Origin: Streptomyces sp. BHT-5-2
Lineage (GTDB): Bacteria; Actinomycetota; Actinomycetes; Streptomycetales; Streptomycetaceae
Length of the DNA stretch: 64,000 nt
Assembly: GCF_019774615.1 (NCBI RefSeq)
Contig: NZ_CP081496.1
Coordinates: forward strand, 1,426,001 to 1,490,000
Direction: 5' to 3'
This document shows, piece after piece, positions 40,976 to 49,180 of this stretch. The notes under the pieces were generated by a model. It was not told the DNA's origin and did not search any database. It was given only the letters and a program-made list of their open reading frames with translations. A program made the translations under genes and the position numbers. Positions within the stretch are counted from its first letter, which is position 1; each line of letters begins with the position of its first letter.

Positions 40976-41677
40976 TCAGCCGGTCAAAGCCGAGGGCCTT
41001 CCTTGTGTGACGGGTTGGGTGGAATCGAGGTGTGCCCAGGCGATCAGCCGGTGGCTGTGGCCCCACTCCGGTTCGCAGGTGGTCAGGGTCAGATAGCGGC
41101 CGGGGCCGGTGAAGCCGGATTCCCGCGGTACGGGGTCGATCACGCCGATGTCGGTGGGGAGCGTGGTGAAGGGCCGGTTGTCGATGCGGTAGGTGAACCA
41201 CGTGGTGCCGTCGGTGAGGACGACGGCGTCCCCGGGGCGCAGGCGGGGGAAGTCCTTGAAGGGGTCGCCGTAGGTGCGGCGGTGGCCGGCCACGGCGAAG
41301 TTGCCGGTCGCGCCGAGGCGGGCGGTGCGGTCGTAGTGGCCCAGGCCGCGCTGGAGGACGTCGGTGCCGGTGCCCTCCAGGACGGGCTTGGCCCAGTCCG
41401 GGCCGAAGCGGGGGATGTACATCACGGCGAAGGAGCGGCCCGGCTCGTAGCGGCCGGGCGGGGCGGCGGGTGTCGGCGCGGGGGTGCCGGGGGCCGGGGT
41501 GCCGGCGGCGACCGGGCCGGTGGACCACTGCTGCTGGAGCCGGTCGATCTCGCCGTCCATCGCGCTGTCCGCCCGGACGCCGGTCCAGTAGAGGAGGTAG
41601 ACCACGAAGAGGACGATCAGGGTGCCGGCCGTGAGGCAGATCTCGCTGGCCGTCCGTACGATCCACCGCACCGTCAT
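40976..41677 (-). CDS. Class E sortase, third copy
   Basis: The 233-residue class E sortase has a membrane helix at residues 10-31 and a Pro/Ala linker. Catalytic residues are His in VAGHRRTYG, Cys in LTLTTCEPEW and Arg in HSHRLIAWA. The Pro after the Cys motif seen in the other two (TCTP) is Glu-Pro here, and spacing differs, so its substrates may differ. ATG at 41677. It sits between the DUF881 and small membrane protein genes, in the same leftward run. Confidence 0.88.
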   Translation of the reverse strand: MTVRWIVRTASEICLTAGTLIVLFVVYLLYWTGVRADSAMDGEIDRLQQQWSTGPVAAGTPAPGTPAPTPAAPPGRYEPGRSFAVMYIPRFGPDWAKPVLEGTGTDVLQRGLGHYDRTARLGATGNFAVAGHRRTYGDPFKDFPRLRPGDAVVLTDGTTWFTYRIDNRPFTTLPTDIGVIDPVPRESGFTGPGRYLTLTTCEPEWGHSHRLIAWAHLDSTQPVTQGRPSALTG

Positions 41678-41713
41678 CGGGCCGCCCCTCCCCGCCGGCC
41701 CGCGGCGCGCGGG

Positions 41714-42484
41714 CTACGGCTGCACAGGCTGTGCGTAGTGGAGATCCACTGTGCCGGAGTAGCCGGGAAGAGTCACCGTCTCGTGCTGGTCGACTTTCCA
41801 GCCGAGGCCGTAGGCGTTGACGTACTGGAGGTAGTTCTGGATGGCGGGGGAGGCGGTGAGCGCGCGGTTGAGCGCATCGCGGTCGCCGACCGCGGTGATC
41901 TTGTAGGGCGGGGAGTAGACCTGGCCCTGGAGGATCAGGGTGTTGCCGACGCAGCGGACCGCGCTGGTGGAGATCAGCCGCTGGTCCATGATCTTGATCC
42001 CCTTGGCCCCGCCGTTCCACAGGGCGTTCACCACGGCCTGGAGGTCCTGCTGGTGGATGACGAGGTCGTTGGGCTGGGGTTCGGGGATGCCGGGGATCTT
42101 GGCGGTGGCGTTCGGCGGGGCGTCGGTGAGGGTGACCGTCAGGCCGGGGCCGGACAGCGGCTTGGTGCCGGCGTTCTGCTCCAGTGCCTTGAGCCTGGCC
42201 TCCGCCGCGCCGGAGGGGCTGGTGTCGCGGCGGGCCAGGGCGTCGACCTCCGCGCGCAGGCCGGCCATCCGCTCGTCCTGGACGCCGTTCTTGTGGCTGC
42301 GTTCCTGGATGAGGTCGGACAGCCGCAGCATCGAGTCGTCCGAGCGGAGGTTGGTGCCGCGGGCGGTGTCGAAGCTGAGCCAGAACATCAGGCCGGCGAG
42401 GGCGAAGACGAGGAGGGTGAGGAGCCGGACGGGCCGCAGTCGGAGGCGGGAAGGGCGCCCGGGGGAGCCGGCGGAAGTGCTCAA
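41714..42484 (-). CDS. DUF881 family protein
   Basis: The 256-residue protein has a basic N-terminus and one membrane helix (VRLLTLLVFALAGLMFWLSF, about 19-38). A coiled-coil-prone stretch (about 45-90) and the DUF881 extracytoplasmic domain follow (PNDLVIHQQDLQAVVNALWNGG; GQVYSPPYKITAVGD). DUF881 genes sit near crgA and division genes in actinobacteria; the role is unknown. The start is a TTG at 42484 preceded by AAGGAG, an unusual initiator. It heads the sortase run and is divergent from crgA. Confidence 0.87.
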   Translation of the reverse strand: MSTSAGSPGRPSRLRLRPVRLLTLLVFALAGLMFWLSFDTARGTNLRSDDSMLRLSDLIQERSHKNGVQDERMAGLRAEVDALARRDTSPSGAAEARLKALEQNAGTKPLSGPGLTVTLTDAPPNATAKIPGIPEPQPNDLVIHQQDLQAVVNALWNGGAKGIKIMDQRLISTSAVRCVGNTLILQGQVYSPPYKITAVGDRDALNRALTASPAIQNYLQYVNAYGLGWKVDQHETVTLPGYSGTVDLHYAQPVQP

Positions 42485-42661
42485 CGTACCCTTACTCCTT
42501 ACGACGCCGCGGAAGCACTACGCTAACGGACGCCCGGGAAGGAAAACCGTTCCCCTCGTGTCCGTACCCTGGTTGCCGTCCCGTAGCGCCCCGCGCGGCG
42601 GGGGAAACCGCCCGCTCGCCGTGGAGAGCGGGGGAGCAGCACATCGACAGGAGAGTTCCTC

Positions 42662-42916
42662 GTGCCGAAGTCACGGATCCGTAAGAAGGACGACTTCACG
42701 CCGCCGCCGGCGAAGTCCACCAACCTGAAGATGAACGCGGGCCGTGGCTGGGTCGCGCCGCTGATGCTGGCGATGTTCGTGATCGGGTTGGCCTGGATCG
42801 TGCTGTTCTACGTGTCCGAGGGCGACCTGCCGATCAAGGCGATGGGCAACTGGAACATCGTGTGCGGCTTCGGCTTCATCGCGGTGGGGTTCGGCGTCTC
42901 CACGCAGTGGAAGTAG
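42662..42916 (+). CDS. crgA: Cell division protein CrgA
   Basis: The 84-residue membrane protein starts [16 protein letters not shown] and has two hydrophobic helices ([20 protein letters not shown] and [16 protein letters not shown]), the complete CrgA pattern. CrgA coordinates FtsZ assembly and cell-wall synthesis and delays septation in aerial hyphae. GTG at 42662 follows AGGAG. Confidence 0.95.
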   Translation: MPKSRIRKKDDFTPPPAKSTNLKMNAGRGWVAPLMLAMFVIGLAWIVLFYVSEGDLPIKAMGNWNIVCGFGFIAVGFGVSTQWK

Positions 42917-43175
42917 CGCGGGACGCGGCCCCGAAGGCGGCGCAAGCCCTGCCCAAGGCCATCCACACAGTTATCCACAGCCGGGGAAAACTTCAGAAGA
43001 TCTGTGGATAACCCTCGGGAGGTTGACGCCGGTGTGACCGGCGGTACCCCCTGGTACAGGGCCTCCGAACCGTCCCTTCCTGCGGAAACACCACCCTGCA
43101 CGGCGCCCGCACAGGCGTCCGCACAGCATGCACAAGATCCTTCACGGACTGTGGACAACGTGCGCGCCGAGGGCC
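42917..43175. other. Intergenic DnaA-box cluster between crgA and the rhomboid gene
   Basis: TTATCCACA (42971-42979), its inverted partner TGTGGATAA (43003-43011) and TGTGGACAA (43150-43158) are all canonical DnaA boxes, lying in a convergent gap about 20 kb from oriC. No gene is seen. Confidence 0.65.
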
Positions 43176-44081
43176 TCAGCCGGTCAGTTGAAGGGTCCGT
43201 ACCCACACCGTCGCGACGATCGCCAACAGGACCAGCACGCACGTCCCGACGTGCACCAGCGTCCGGCGGTCGCGCGGCGCGTGCACCATCCCGAACGCCA
43301 CCGCGGCACCCACGACCAGGCCGCCGACGTGCGCCTGCCAGGCGATATTCGGCCACAGGAACGTGAAGGCCAGGTTGAGGGCGAGCAGGATGAACACCGG
43401 CTTCATGTCGTAGCGCAGCCGGCGCATCAGCACCGCCGTCGCGCCCATCAGCCCGAAGATCGCGCCGGACGCGCCGAGCGAGGGCTGGTTCTGCGCGGCG
43501 AGCAAGTAGGACAGGGCGCTGCCGCCCAGGCCCGCGAGCAGGTAGAGCACGGTGAAGCGGAGCCGGCCGAGCGCCGCCTCCATGGGCGGACCCAGCCACC
43601 ACAGCGAGAGCAGGTTGAAGCCGATGTGCGCGATCTCCTGGTGCACGAAGACCGCGGTCAGCAGGCGGTACCACTCGCCATGGGCGACGCCGACGAGTTC
43701 GTAGCGGCTGGGGTCGACGGCCAGGCCGATCAGGTCGAGCCGGTCGGCGAGCACGCCGTGGGTCGCGGTGACCGCGATGAAGACGGCGATGTTGAGGCCC
43801 AGCAGGATCTTGGTGATCAGCCGGGGGTCGGTGGCGAGGGTGCCGCCCGCTATCGTGCGCGGCGCGCTGGCCTGCGGGGCGGGGCCGCTACCGCCGCCGG
43901 TGCGGACGCAGTCCGGGCACTGGAAGCCGACCGAGGCGCTGATCATGCACTCCGGGCAGATCGGCCGGTCGCAGCGGGTGCAGCGGACGCCGGTCGGGCG
44001 GTCCGGGTGGCTCCGGCAGACGGGCAGGCCGTCATGGCCGTGCGCCTGCTGCGGCTCCTGCGGGCTGCCTGCCTGGTCCAT
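43176..44081 (-). CDS. Rhomboid-family intramembrane serine protease with N-terminal zinc finger
   Basis: The 301-residue protein has a cytoplasmic Cys/His-rich domain (LPVCRSHPDRPTGVRCTRC, ICPEC, FQCPDC; about residues 19-60) likely to bind zinc. Six membrane helices follow with the rhomboid signatures: HIGFN, catalytic Ser in LGASGAIFG and His in AHVGG. It cleaves membrane-embedded helices; substrates are unknown. ATG at 44081 follows AGGGGA. Confidence 0.9.
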   Translation of the reverse strand: MDQAGSPQEPQQAHGHDGLPVCRSHPDRPTGVRCTRCDRPICPECMISASVGFQCPDCVRTGGGSGPAPQASAPRTIAGGTLATDPRLITKILLGLNIAVFIAVTATHGVLADRLDLIGLAVDPSRYELVGVAHGEWYRLLTAVFVHQEIAHIGFNLLSLWWLGPPMEAALGRLRFTVLYLLAGLGGSALSYLLAAQNQPSLGASGAIFGLMGATAVLMRRLRYDMKPVFILLALNLAFTFLWPNIAWQAHVGGLVVGAAVAFGMVHAPRDRRTLVHVGTCVLVLLAIVATVWVRTLQLTG

Positions 44082-44110
44082 CGGTCCCCTAAAAAGTCCT
44101 CGTTCCCACC

Positions 44111-44188
44111 GGCCACCGCCCCACGACGAGCTTCGCGCCCCGCCCTCCCGTCGCCCGGCCACCGCCCCACGACGAGCTTCGCGCCCCG
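44111..44188. repeat. 32-bp exact direct repeat upstream of the rhomboid gene
   Basis: A 32-bp unit beginning GGCCACCGCC and ending GCGCCCCG occurs at 44111-44142 and again, without mismatch, at 44157-44188. It lies between the rhomboid start and the cyclophilin stop, in the probable rhomboid promoter region. Confidence 0.95.
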
Positions 44189-44255
44189 TCTCTATCATCT
44201 ACGACCGGACGGGGCGCGATGGTTCCCCGGAGCGGGCCGGGGAACGCGACCCGGG

Positions 44256-44783
44256 TCAGCGGGTCTCGATCACCACGGACTCGATGACGACGTCCTGGAC
44301 GGGACGGTCGGTGCGCGGGTTGGTCTGGGTCTCCGCGATGGCGTCCACGACCTTCTTGCTGGCCTCGTCGGTGACCTCACCGAAGATGGTGTGCTTGCCG
44401 GTCAGCCAGGCCGTCGGGGCGACGGTGATGAAGAACTGCGAGCCGTTGGTGCCCGGGCCGGCGTTGGCCATGGCCAGGAGGTACGGCTTGTTGAACGCCA
44501 GGTCCGGGTGGAACTCGTCGGCGAACTTGTATCCGGGGCCACCCGTGCCGTTGCCCAGCGGGTCACCGCCCTGCAGCATGAAGCCGCTGATCACGCGGTG
44601 GAAGACGGTGCCGTCGTAGAGACGGGCAGTGGTCTTCTGACCGGTGTTGGGGTCGACCCACTCCCGCTCGCCGTTGGCGAGCTCGACGAAGTTCTTGACC
44701 GTCTTCGGGGCGTGGTTCGGCAGAAGCCGGAGTTCGATGTCGCCCTGGTTGGTCTTCAGGGTGGCGTAGAGCTGCTCAGCCAC
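44256..44783 (-). CDS. Cyclophilin-type peptidyl-prolyl cis-trans isomerase
   Basis: The 175-residue cytoplasmic cyclophilin has the catalytic motif FHRVISGFMLQGGDP (Arg of the active site), then MANAGPGTNGSQFFITVAPTAWLTGKHTIFGEV split across the substrate pocket. It has no signal peptide. It catalyses X-Pro isomerisation during folding. GTG at 44783. Confidence 0.95.
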   Translation of the reverse strand: MAEQLYATLKTNQGDIELRLLPNHAPKTVKNFVELANGEREWVDPNTGQKTTARLYDGTVFHRVISGFMLQGGDPLGNGTGGPGYKFADEFHPDLAFNKPYLLAMANAGPGTNGSQFFITVAPTAWLTGKHTIFGEVTDEASKKVVDAIAETQTNPRTDRPVQDVVIESVVIETR

Positions 44784-44950
44784 GATCTACCTTCCATAAG
44801 TCTTCACTGACGGTCCCCGATCCTCGCATGAAGCGGCCACCGGGCGCCGGGCCGCCACCTCTTCTTACGGTTCGTACTGAATTATTGCGCGTGATGCGGC
44901 ACCGCATGGCATGGTCGTCACAAGACTCCGGAAAGTCCCCAATGACCCGG

Positions 44951-44990
44951 ATGCCCGCTCGCACATGCCGTGCGGGCAGGGAGCGGGCAT
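44951..44990. promoter_or_regulatory. Structured inverted repeat in the cyclophilin/DUF5324 divergent gap
   Basis: ATGCCCGCTC (44951-44960) pairs perfectly with GAGCGGGCAT (44981-44990), and an inner GCAC-atgcc-GTGC extends the stem. It lies 85 bp upstream of the DUF5324 gene and could be an operator or an RNA leader structure. Confidence 0.5.
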
Positions 44991-45074
44991 GCTCGTCAAT
45001 CGGGTGGACAGGCGACTCAGCAGAGGTGGGGGAGCAGCCCCCAGACCCGGACCCCACCGAGGAGGAGGATCCCC

Positions 45075-45791
45075 GTGACCCGCAAGGACAGCGTGCGCGC
45101 CGCGACCCATTCCGCCAAGGACGGCGTGCGGCACGCAGCGGAGGTGGTGGCTCCCTACGCCGGTACGGCCAAGGACACCGCTGTCCACTACTCCCACGAG
45201 GCGCGCGCCCGGCTTGCCCCCAAGGTCGCCGAGGCCGCCCACCAGGCCCGTGCCCAGTACGACACCCGTCTGCACCCACGGATCGAGCACGCCCGCGGCG
45301 CACTGCCGCCCAAGGTGGACGCGGTGGCGACCCGGGCCGCCCGCCGCACCCGCAAGGCCGCCCGGCAGGCCGCCGACTACACCGCCCCGCGTCTGGAGAA
45401 CGCGGTGGTCAGCGCCCGGGCGGCGGCCGAGCCGGTGCGCGAGGAGGCGCTGGCCCGGGGCGCCGCGGCGCTGGCAGTGCTGCGCGGGCAGGTGACGGCC
45501 GAGGAGATCGAGAAGCTGCACAAGAAGCAGTGCCGCCGGGCGGCGTGCGGCAGGGCTGCCCGGCGGCTGGCGCTGCTGGGCGTCGTGGTGGCCGGCGCGG
45601 TCGCCGCCTGGAAGTGGTGGGACAAGCAGGCCAACCCGGACTGGCTGGTCGAGCCGCCGGCGCCCACCGAGGTCGGCGACCGCGGGCACCTGAGCGCCGT
45701 CGACGGCAACCAGGGCACCCCGCTCGACCCCGAGGTCCAGGCCGAGCAGGCCGACTCCGACAAGCGGCGCGGCGGCGGCCACGGCGCCTGA
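45075..45791 (+). CDS. DUF5324 family membrane-associated protein
   Basis: The 238-residue basic helical protein has an N-terminus resembling YtxH-type proteins (VRAATHSAKDGVRHAAEVVAP). It has long Ala/Arg-rich amphipathic helices and one membrane helix (LALLGVVVAGAVAAWKWW, about 168-185), with an acidic tail. Function is unknown; the family is streptomycete-specific as far as I know. GTG at 45075 follows GGAGGAGGA. Confidence 0.8.
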   Translation: MTRKDSVRAATHSAKDGVRHAAEVVAPYAGTAKDTAVHYSHEARARLAPKVAEAAHQARAQYDTRLHPRIEHARGALPPKVDAVATRAARRTRKAARQAADYTAPRLENAVVSARAAAEPVREEALARGAAALAVLRGQVTAEEIEKLHKKQCRRAACGRAARRLALLGVVVAGAVAAWKWWDKQANPDWLVEPPAPTEVGDRGHLSAVDGNQGTPLDPEVQAEQADSDKRRGGGHGA

Positions 45792-45812
45792 ACCCGCCGA
45801 CGTACCACCGAT

Positions 45813-45839
45813 GGGCCGCGCACCACAGGGGCGCGGCCC
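45813..45839. terminator. Terminator after the DUF5324 gene
   Basis: GGGCCGCGC and GCGCGGCCC form a 9-bp stem with a 9-nt loop, 21 bp after the stop. Confidence 0.7.
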
Positions 45840-45843
45840 GGGG

Positions 45844-45868
45844 CCCGGTCAGGACACCCCTGACCGGG
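45844..45868. terminator. Hairpin overlapping the 3' end of the LysR gene
   Basis: CCCGGTCAGG and CCTGACCGGG form a 10-bp stem with a 5-nt loop that includes the TGA stop of the LysR gene at 45849. It is a probable terminator for that gene. Confidence 0.6.
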
Positions 45869-46769
45869 TCTCCTCCCCCGCCAGCGGGTCGGCGCGGCGG
45901 GCCAGGTCGAGGAGGGCGTGCAGGGACCGTTCGGCGAGGCCGAGGCGGGGGCGCCACTGGGCGACGATGCTGACCGGGCGGATCGGCTCGACGAGCCGGA
46001 GGGTGACGAGGTCGCCCTGCTCCAGCTCCCGGGCGACCGCCAGCGACGGCAGCAGCGTGATGCCGTGGCCGTGCGCGGTCAGCCGGAGCAGCGCCGACAG
46101 CGAGCCGGTGACCTGCGCCGTGTGCGCACCGGCGAGCAGGTCCCGGCCCAGCCGGTCCACCAGCATCTGGGAGGTGCAGCCCCGTTCGGCGACCAGGAAC
46201 ACACAGTCCAGGAGCCGATCCGGCGTCACCCGCTCCTCTTTGGCCAGCGGGTGGCCGGGGCCCGCCACGAGGACCGTGCGGTCCTGGCCGACCACGGTGT
46301 GCGGGCCGAGCGCCCGCCCCCCGTTGTCGTACTGGAACGCCACGTCCAACTCGCCCGCGCCGAAGGCCCGTTGCACGTGGGCGCGGTTGCCGACCGTCAG
46401 CTCGACCTCGGCGCCGGTGCCGGGCCCGGCCGCGCCGTACTCCAGGGCCGCCAGCACCTCCGGCATCCAGCCGTGCGCCAGCGACTCCTGGGCGCCGATC
46501 CGCAGCCGGGGGCGGTCGCCGCGGGCGGCCCGGCGCATCCGCTCCTCCAGCTCCAGGGCCTCGCGGGCGTGCGGCAGCAGCCGGCGGCCGGCGTCGGTCA
46601 GCGTGGCGCCGGTGCCGGCGCGCACCAGGACCGCCGTGTCCAGCTCCGCCTCCAGCCGCTTGAGCTGGGCGCTCACGCTGGACTGGGCGTAGCCCAACTC
46701 CTGGGCGGCGGCGGAGATTCCGCCGTGGTCGGCGACGGCGACGAAGGCGCGAAGGTAGCGGGAGTCCAC
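45849..46769 (-). CDS. LysR-family transcriptional regulator
   Basis: The 306-residue regulator begins directly with the HTH (YLRAFVAVADHGGISAAAQEL, then YAQSSVSAQLKRLEAEL). A two-lobe effector domain follows (about 90-290). GTG at 46769. It is divergent from a 14-helix MFS exporter with the palindrome CATCGGA-N3-TCCGATG between, so it probably regulates that pump. The ligand is unknown. Confidence 0.9.
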   Translation of the reverse strand: MDSRYLRAFVAVADHGGISAAAQELGYAQSSVSAQLKRLEAELDTAVLVRAGTGATLTDAGRRLLPHAREALELEERMRRAARGDRPRLRIGAQESLAHGWMPEVLAALEYGAAGPGTGAEVELTVGNRAHVQRAFGAGELDVAFQYDNGGRALGPHTVVGQDRTVLVAGPGHPLAKEERVTPDRLLDCVFLVAERGCTSQMLVDRLGRDLLAGAHTAQVTGSLSALLRLTAHGHGITLLPSLAVARELEQGDLVTLRLVEPIRPVSIVAQWRPRLGLAERSLHALLDLARRADPLAGEETRSGVS

Positions 46770-46789
46770 GCCCCAAGGATGCCACCGGG

Positions 46790-46806
46790 CATCGGAGTTT
46801 CCGATG
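46790..46806. promoter_or_regulatory. LysR operator palindrome
   Basis: CATCGGA-gtt-TCCGATG is a perfect inverted repeat, with an additional half-site TATCGGA at 46811. It is centred in the 93-bp divergent gap. Confidence 0.7.
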
Positions 46807-46862
46807 GGGATATCGGAAGTGCGGCGTCGCCGGCCGGGCCGCTTCCGCGCGACCGTGCTGCC

Positions 46863-48242
46863 ATGACCACCGACACCGTCGCGCCGGCCGCCGGCGCCAC
46901 CTCGCCGGCACCCACCCGGTCCCGGCTCGCGTTCGCCGGGATCGCCGCCGGCAATCTGCTCGTCCTCCTGGACACCACCATCCTCAACGTCGCCCTGCCC
47001 GACCTGCGGCGCTCCCTGCACCCGGCCGCCACCGCGCTGCCCTGGGCGGTCGACGCCTACACGGTGGTCTTCGCCGGACTGCTGCTGGCCGCCGGGGTGT
47101 TCGCCGACCGGTGGGGCGCCCGCCGGATGTACACCTGGTCGCTGGTCGGCTTCACGGTGCTGTCCGTGCTCTGCGCCGCGGCGCCCGGCGCGGGCCCGCT
47201 GATCGCCGGGCGGGCGCTGCTGGGTGCGGCCGGCGCCGGTCTGGTGCCCGCTTCGCTGGCGCTGCTGATCGCCCTCCACCCCGACCCGGCGCGGCGCACC
47301 CGGGCGATCGGCGCCTGGGCCGCGCTGAGCGGGCTGGGCGCGGCGGCCGGCCCGGTGCTGGGCGGCGCTCTGGTCGAACTCGGCGGCTGGCGGCTGGTGT
47401 TCCTGGTGAACCCGCCGATCGCGCTGGCCGCGCTGCTGCTCGCCCGCCGGCTCCCGGCGCCGCCCGCGCGGGCCGCCGGCGCCGCGCCGCGCACCCTGGA
47501 CCGGGCCGGGCTGCTGCTGTCCACCGGTGCGCTCGGCGCCCTCACCTTCGGCCTGGTCGAGGCGGGTATCGAGGGCTGGTCCGCGCCGTCCGCCTGGGCG
47601 CCGGTCGCGGCCGCGGTGCTCGCCCTCGCCGCGCTGGCCGCCGTGGAGCGCCGGGCCGCGGCGCCCGTACTGCCGCCGGCGCTGCTCGCCCTCCCCCGGG
47701 TCCGGGCCGCCCTGCTGGCCGCGGCGGTGTCCTGCTTCGCCTACTTCGGCGGGATGTACCTGCTCGCCCTGTGGCTGCAGCGCACCTACGCGCTCGCGCC
47801 GCTCGCCGCCGGGCTGGCCTCGCTGCCGCTCACCTTCCCGGTGTGCGTGATGCCGTTCTTCACCGGGCGGCTGGTGGCCCGGCACGGCGCCCGCCCGGTG
47901 CTGCTGGCCGGGATGACGGCCACCGCGCTGGCCGGGGCGCTGCTGCTGTTCGCCGGCGGCCGGCCGCCGCTGCCGCTGCTCCTGGTGGCCGAGCTGGCGC
48001 TGGCCGCCGCGGGCACCCTGTCCATCCCCGGTGCGGCCGCCGCGATGGCCGTCGCCGCGCCGCCGGAGCTGGCCGCCACCGCGCAGGGCGCCCTCAACGG
48101 GATCCGGCAGGCCGGCTCGGCACTCGGGGTCGCCGTGCTGGGCACCCTGGGCGGGCTGCCGCACGCGGGCGGGGGGCTGCTCGCCGCCGGGCTCGTCGCC
48201 GTCGTACTGATCTTCCGCGCGGGCGCCACGGGCCGCGGGTGA
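46863..48242 (+). CDS. MFS drug-resistance transporter (DHA2, 14-helix type)
   Basis: The 459-residue membrane protein has the DHA2 helix-1 motif LLVLLDTTILNVALPDL, loop motif A (GVFADRWGARRMYTW) and an antiporter-type motif C region (LGAAAGPVLGGAL). It would export drugs or metabolites using the proton gradient. ATG at 46863 is chosen over upstream in-frame codons lying inside the divergent LysR gene. The substrate is unknown. Confidence 0.9.
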   Translation: MTTDTVAPAAGATSPAPTRSRLAFAGIAAGNLLVLLDTTILNVALPDLRRSLHPAATALPWAVDAYTVVFAGLLLAAGVFADRWGARRMYTWSLVGFTVLSVLCAAAPGAGPLIAGRALLGAAGAGLVPASLALLIALHPDPARRTRAIGAWAALSGLGAAAGPVLGGALVELGGWRLVFLVNPPIALAALLLARRLPAPPARAAGAAPRTLDRAGLLLSTGALGALTFGLVEAGIEGWSAPSAWAPVAAAVLALAALAAVERRAAAPVLPPALLALPRVRAALLAAAVSCFAYFGGMYLLALWLQRTYALAPLAAGLASLPLTFPVCVMPFFTGRLVARHGARPVLLAGMTATALAGALLLFAGGRPPLPLLLVAELALAAAGTLSIPGAAAAMAVAAPPELAATAQGALNGIRQAGSALGVAVLGTLGGLPHAGGGLLAAGLVAVVLIFRAGATGRG

Positions 48243-48310
48243 CGGCGGCGGCCGGTGCGGCTCGGCGGCCCGGCGACGGCCCCGGTCCGCCCACGGCGGC
48301 ACACAAAAGA

Positions 48311-48343
48311 CCCCTCCGTCTGCGTTCTCGCAGGTCGGAGGGG
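48311..48343 (-). terminator. Terminator of tRNA-Ala
   Basis: On the minus strand CCCCTCCG and CGGAGGGG enclose an inner CTGCG/CGCAG pairing, and the stem is followed by TCTTTTGTG. It lies 7 nt beyond the tRNA. Confidence 0.8.
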
Positions 48344-48350
48344 TTTGGGG

Positions 48351-48423
48351 TGGAGCCTAGGGGAGTCGAACCCCTGACATCTGCCATGCAAAGACAGCGC
48401 TCTACCAACTGAGCTAAGGCCCC
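48351..48423 (-). tRNA. tRNA-Ala (TGC)
   Basis: The 73-nt tRNA has acceptor GGGGCCT/AGGCTCC, D arm with AGCTCAGTTGGTAGAGC, anticodon loop TTTGCAT (anticodon TGC), and T arm GGTTCGA. CCA is not encoded. Confidence 0.96.
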
Positions 48424-48552
48424 TTCGCCGAACAGGGTACCCGGTGTCGGGGTGCTTTCCCGACCGGGTATCGCCGCGCACCGTCGCTCTCCGTAGGATG
48501 CTTCGCGAGATTCGCGGCAGCGAAGCGCGATCGGGGATACAGGGGAGACGGC

Positions 48553-49101
48553 ATGGATGCAGCACAGCAGGAAGCCACCGCGCGGGCCCGGGAGCTCCAG
48601 CGCAGTTGGTACGGGGAACCTCTGGGCGCGCTGTTCCGCCGTCTCATCGACGACCTCGGGCTGAACCAGGCCCGGCTGGCCGCGGTGCTCGGTCTGTCCG
48701 CGCCGATGTTGTCCCAGCTGATGAGCGGGCAGCGCGCGAAGATAGGCAACCCGGCCGTGGTGCAGCGGGTGCAGGCGCTCCAGGAGCTGGCCGGTCAGGT
48801 CGCCGACGGCAGGGTCAGCGCCGCCGAGGCCACCGACCGGATGGAGGAGATCAAGAAGACGGCGGGCGGGTCGGTGCTGAACAACACCGCCCAGACCACG
48901 TCGTCGACGGGCGCCACCACCGTGCGCCGGGTGGTGCGGGAGATCCAGTCGCTGCTGCGGTCGGTCTCCGACGCCGGCGACATCATCGACGCGGCGAACA
49001 GCCTCACCGCCACCCATCCCGAACTGGCGGAGTTCCTCCGGGTCTACGGTGCCGGCCGTACCGCCGACGCGGTCGCCCACTACGAGGCGCACCAGAGCTA
49101 G
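48553..49101 (+). CDS. XRE-type helix-turn-helix DNA-binding protein
   Basis: The 182-residue protein has an N-terminal helical leader and a Cro/CI-like HTH at about residues 28-65 (LNQARLAAVLGLSAPMLSQLMSGQR). A C-terminal helical region follows (TVRRVVREIQSLLRSVSDAGDIIDAAN). It is a conserved core-genome regulator in Streptomyces with targets unknown to me. ATG at 48553. It is 79 bp upstream of a Ser/Thr kinase gene on the same strand, which may modify it. Confidence 0.85.
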   Translation: MDAAQQEATARARELQRSWYGEPLGALFRRLIDDLGLNQARLAAVLGLSAPMLSQLMSGQRAKIGNPAVVQRVQALQELAGQVADGRVSAAEATDRMEEIKKTAGGSVLNNTAQTTSSTGATTVRRVVREIQSLLRSVSDAGDIIDAANSLTATHPELAEFLRVYGAGRTADAVAHYEAHQS

Positions 49102-49180
49102 GGCCCCTGGACCGGGCAAGCGCGGGCGGCCGCCGCGGAGTTGGCCGCCGGAGTCGGGATCCAGCAGCGGACGGGGCGCA

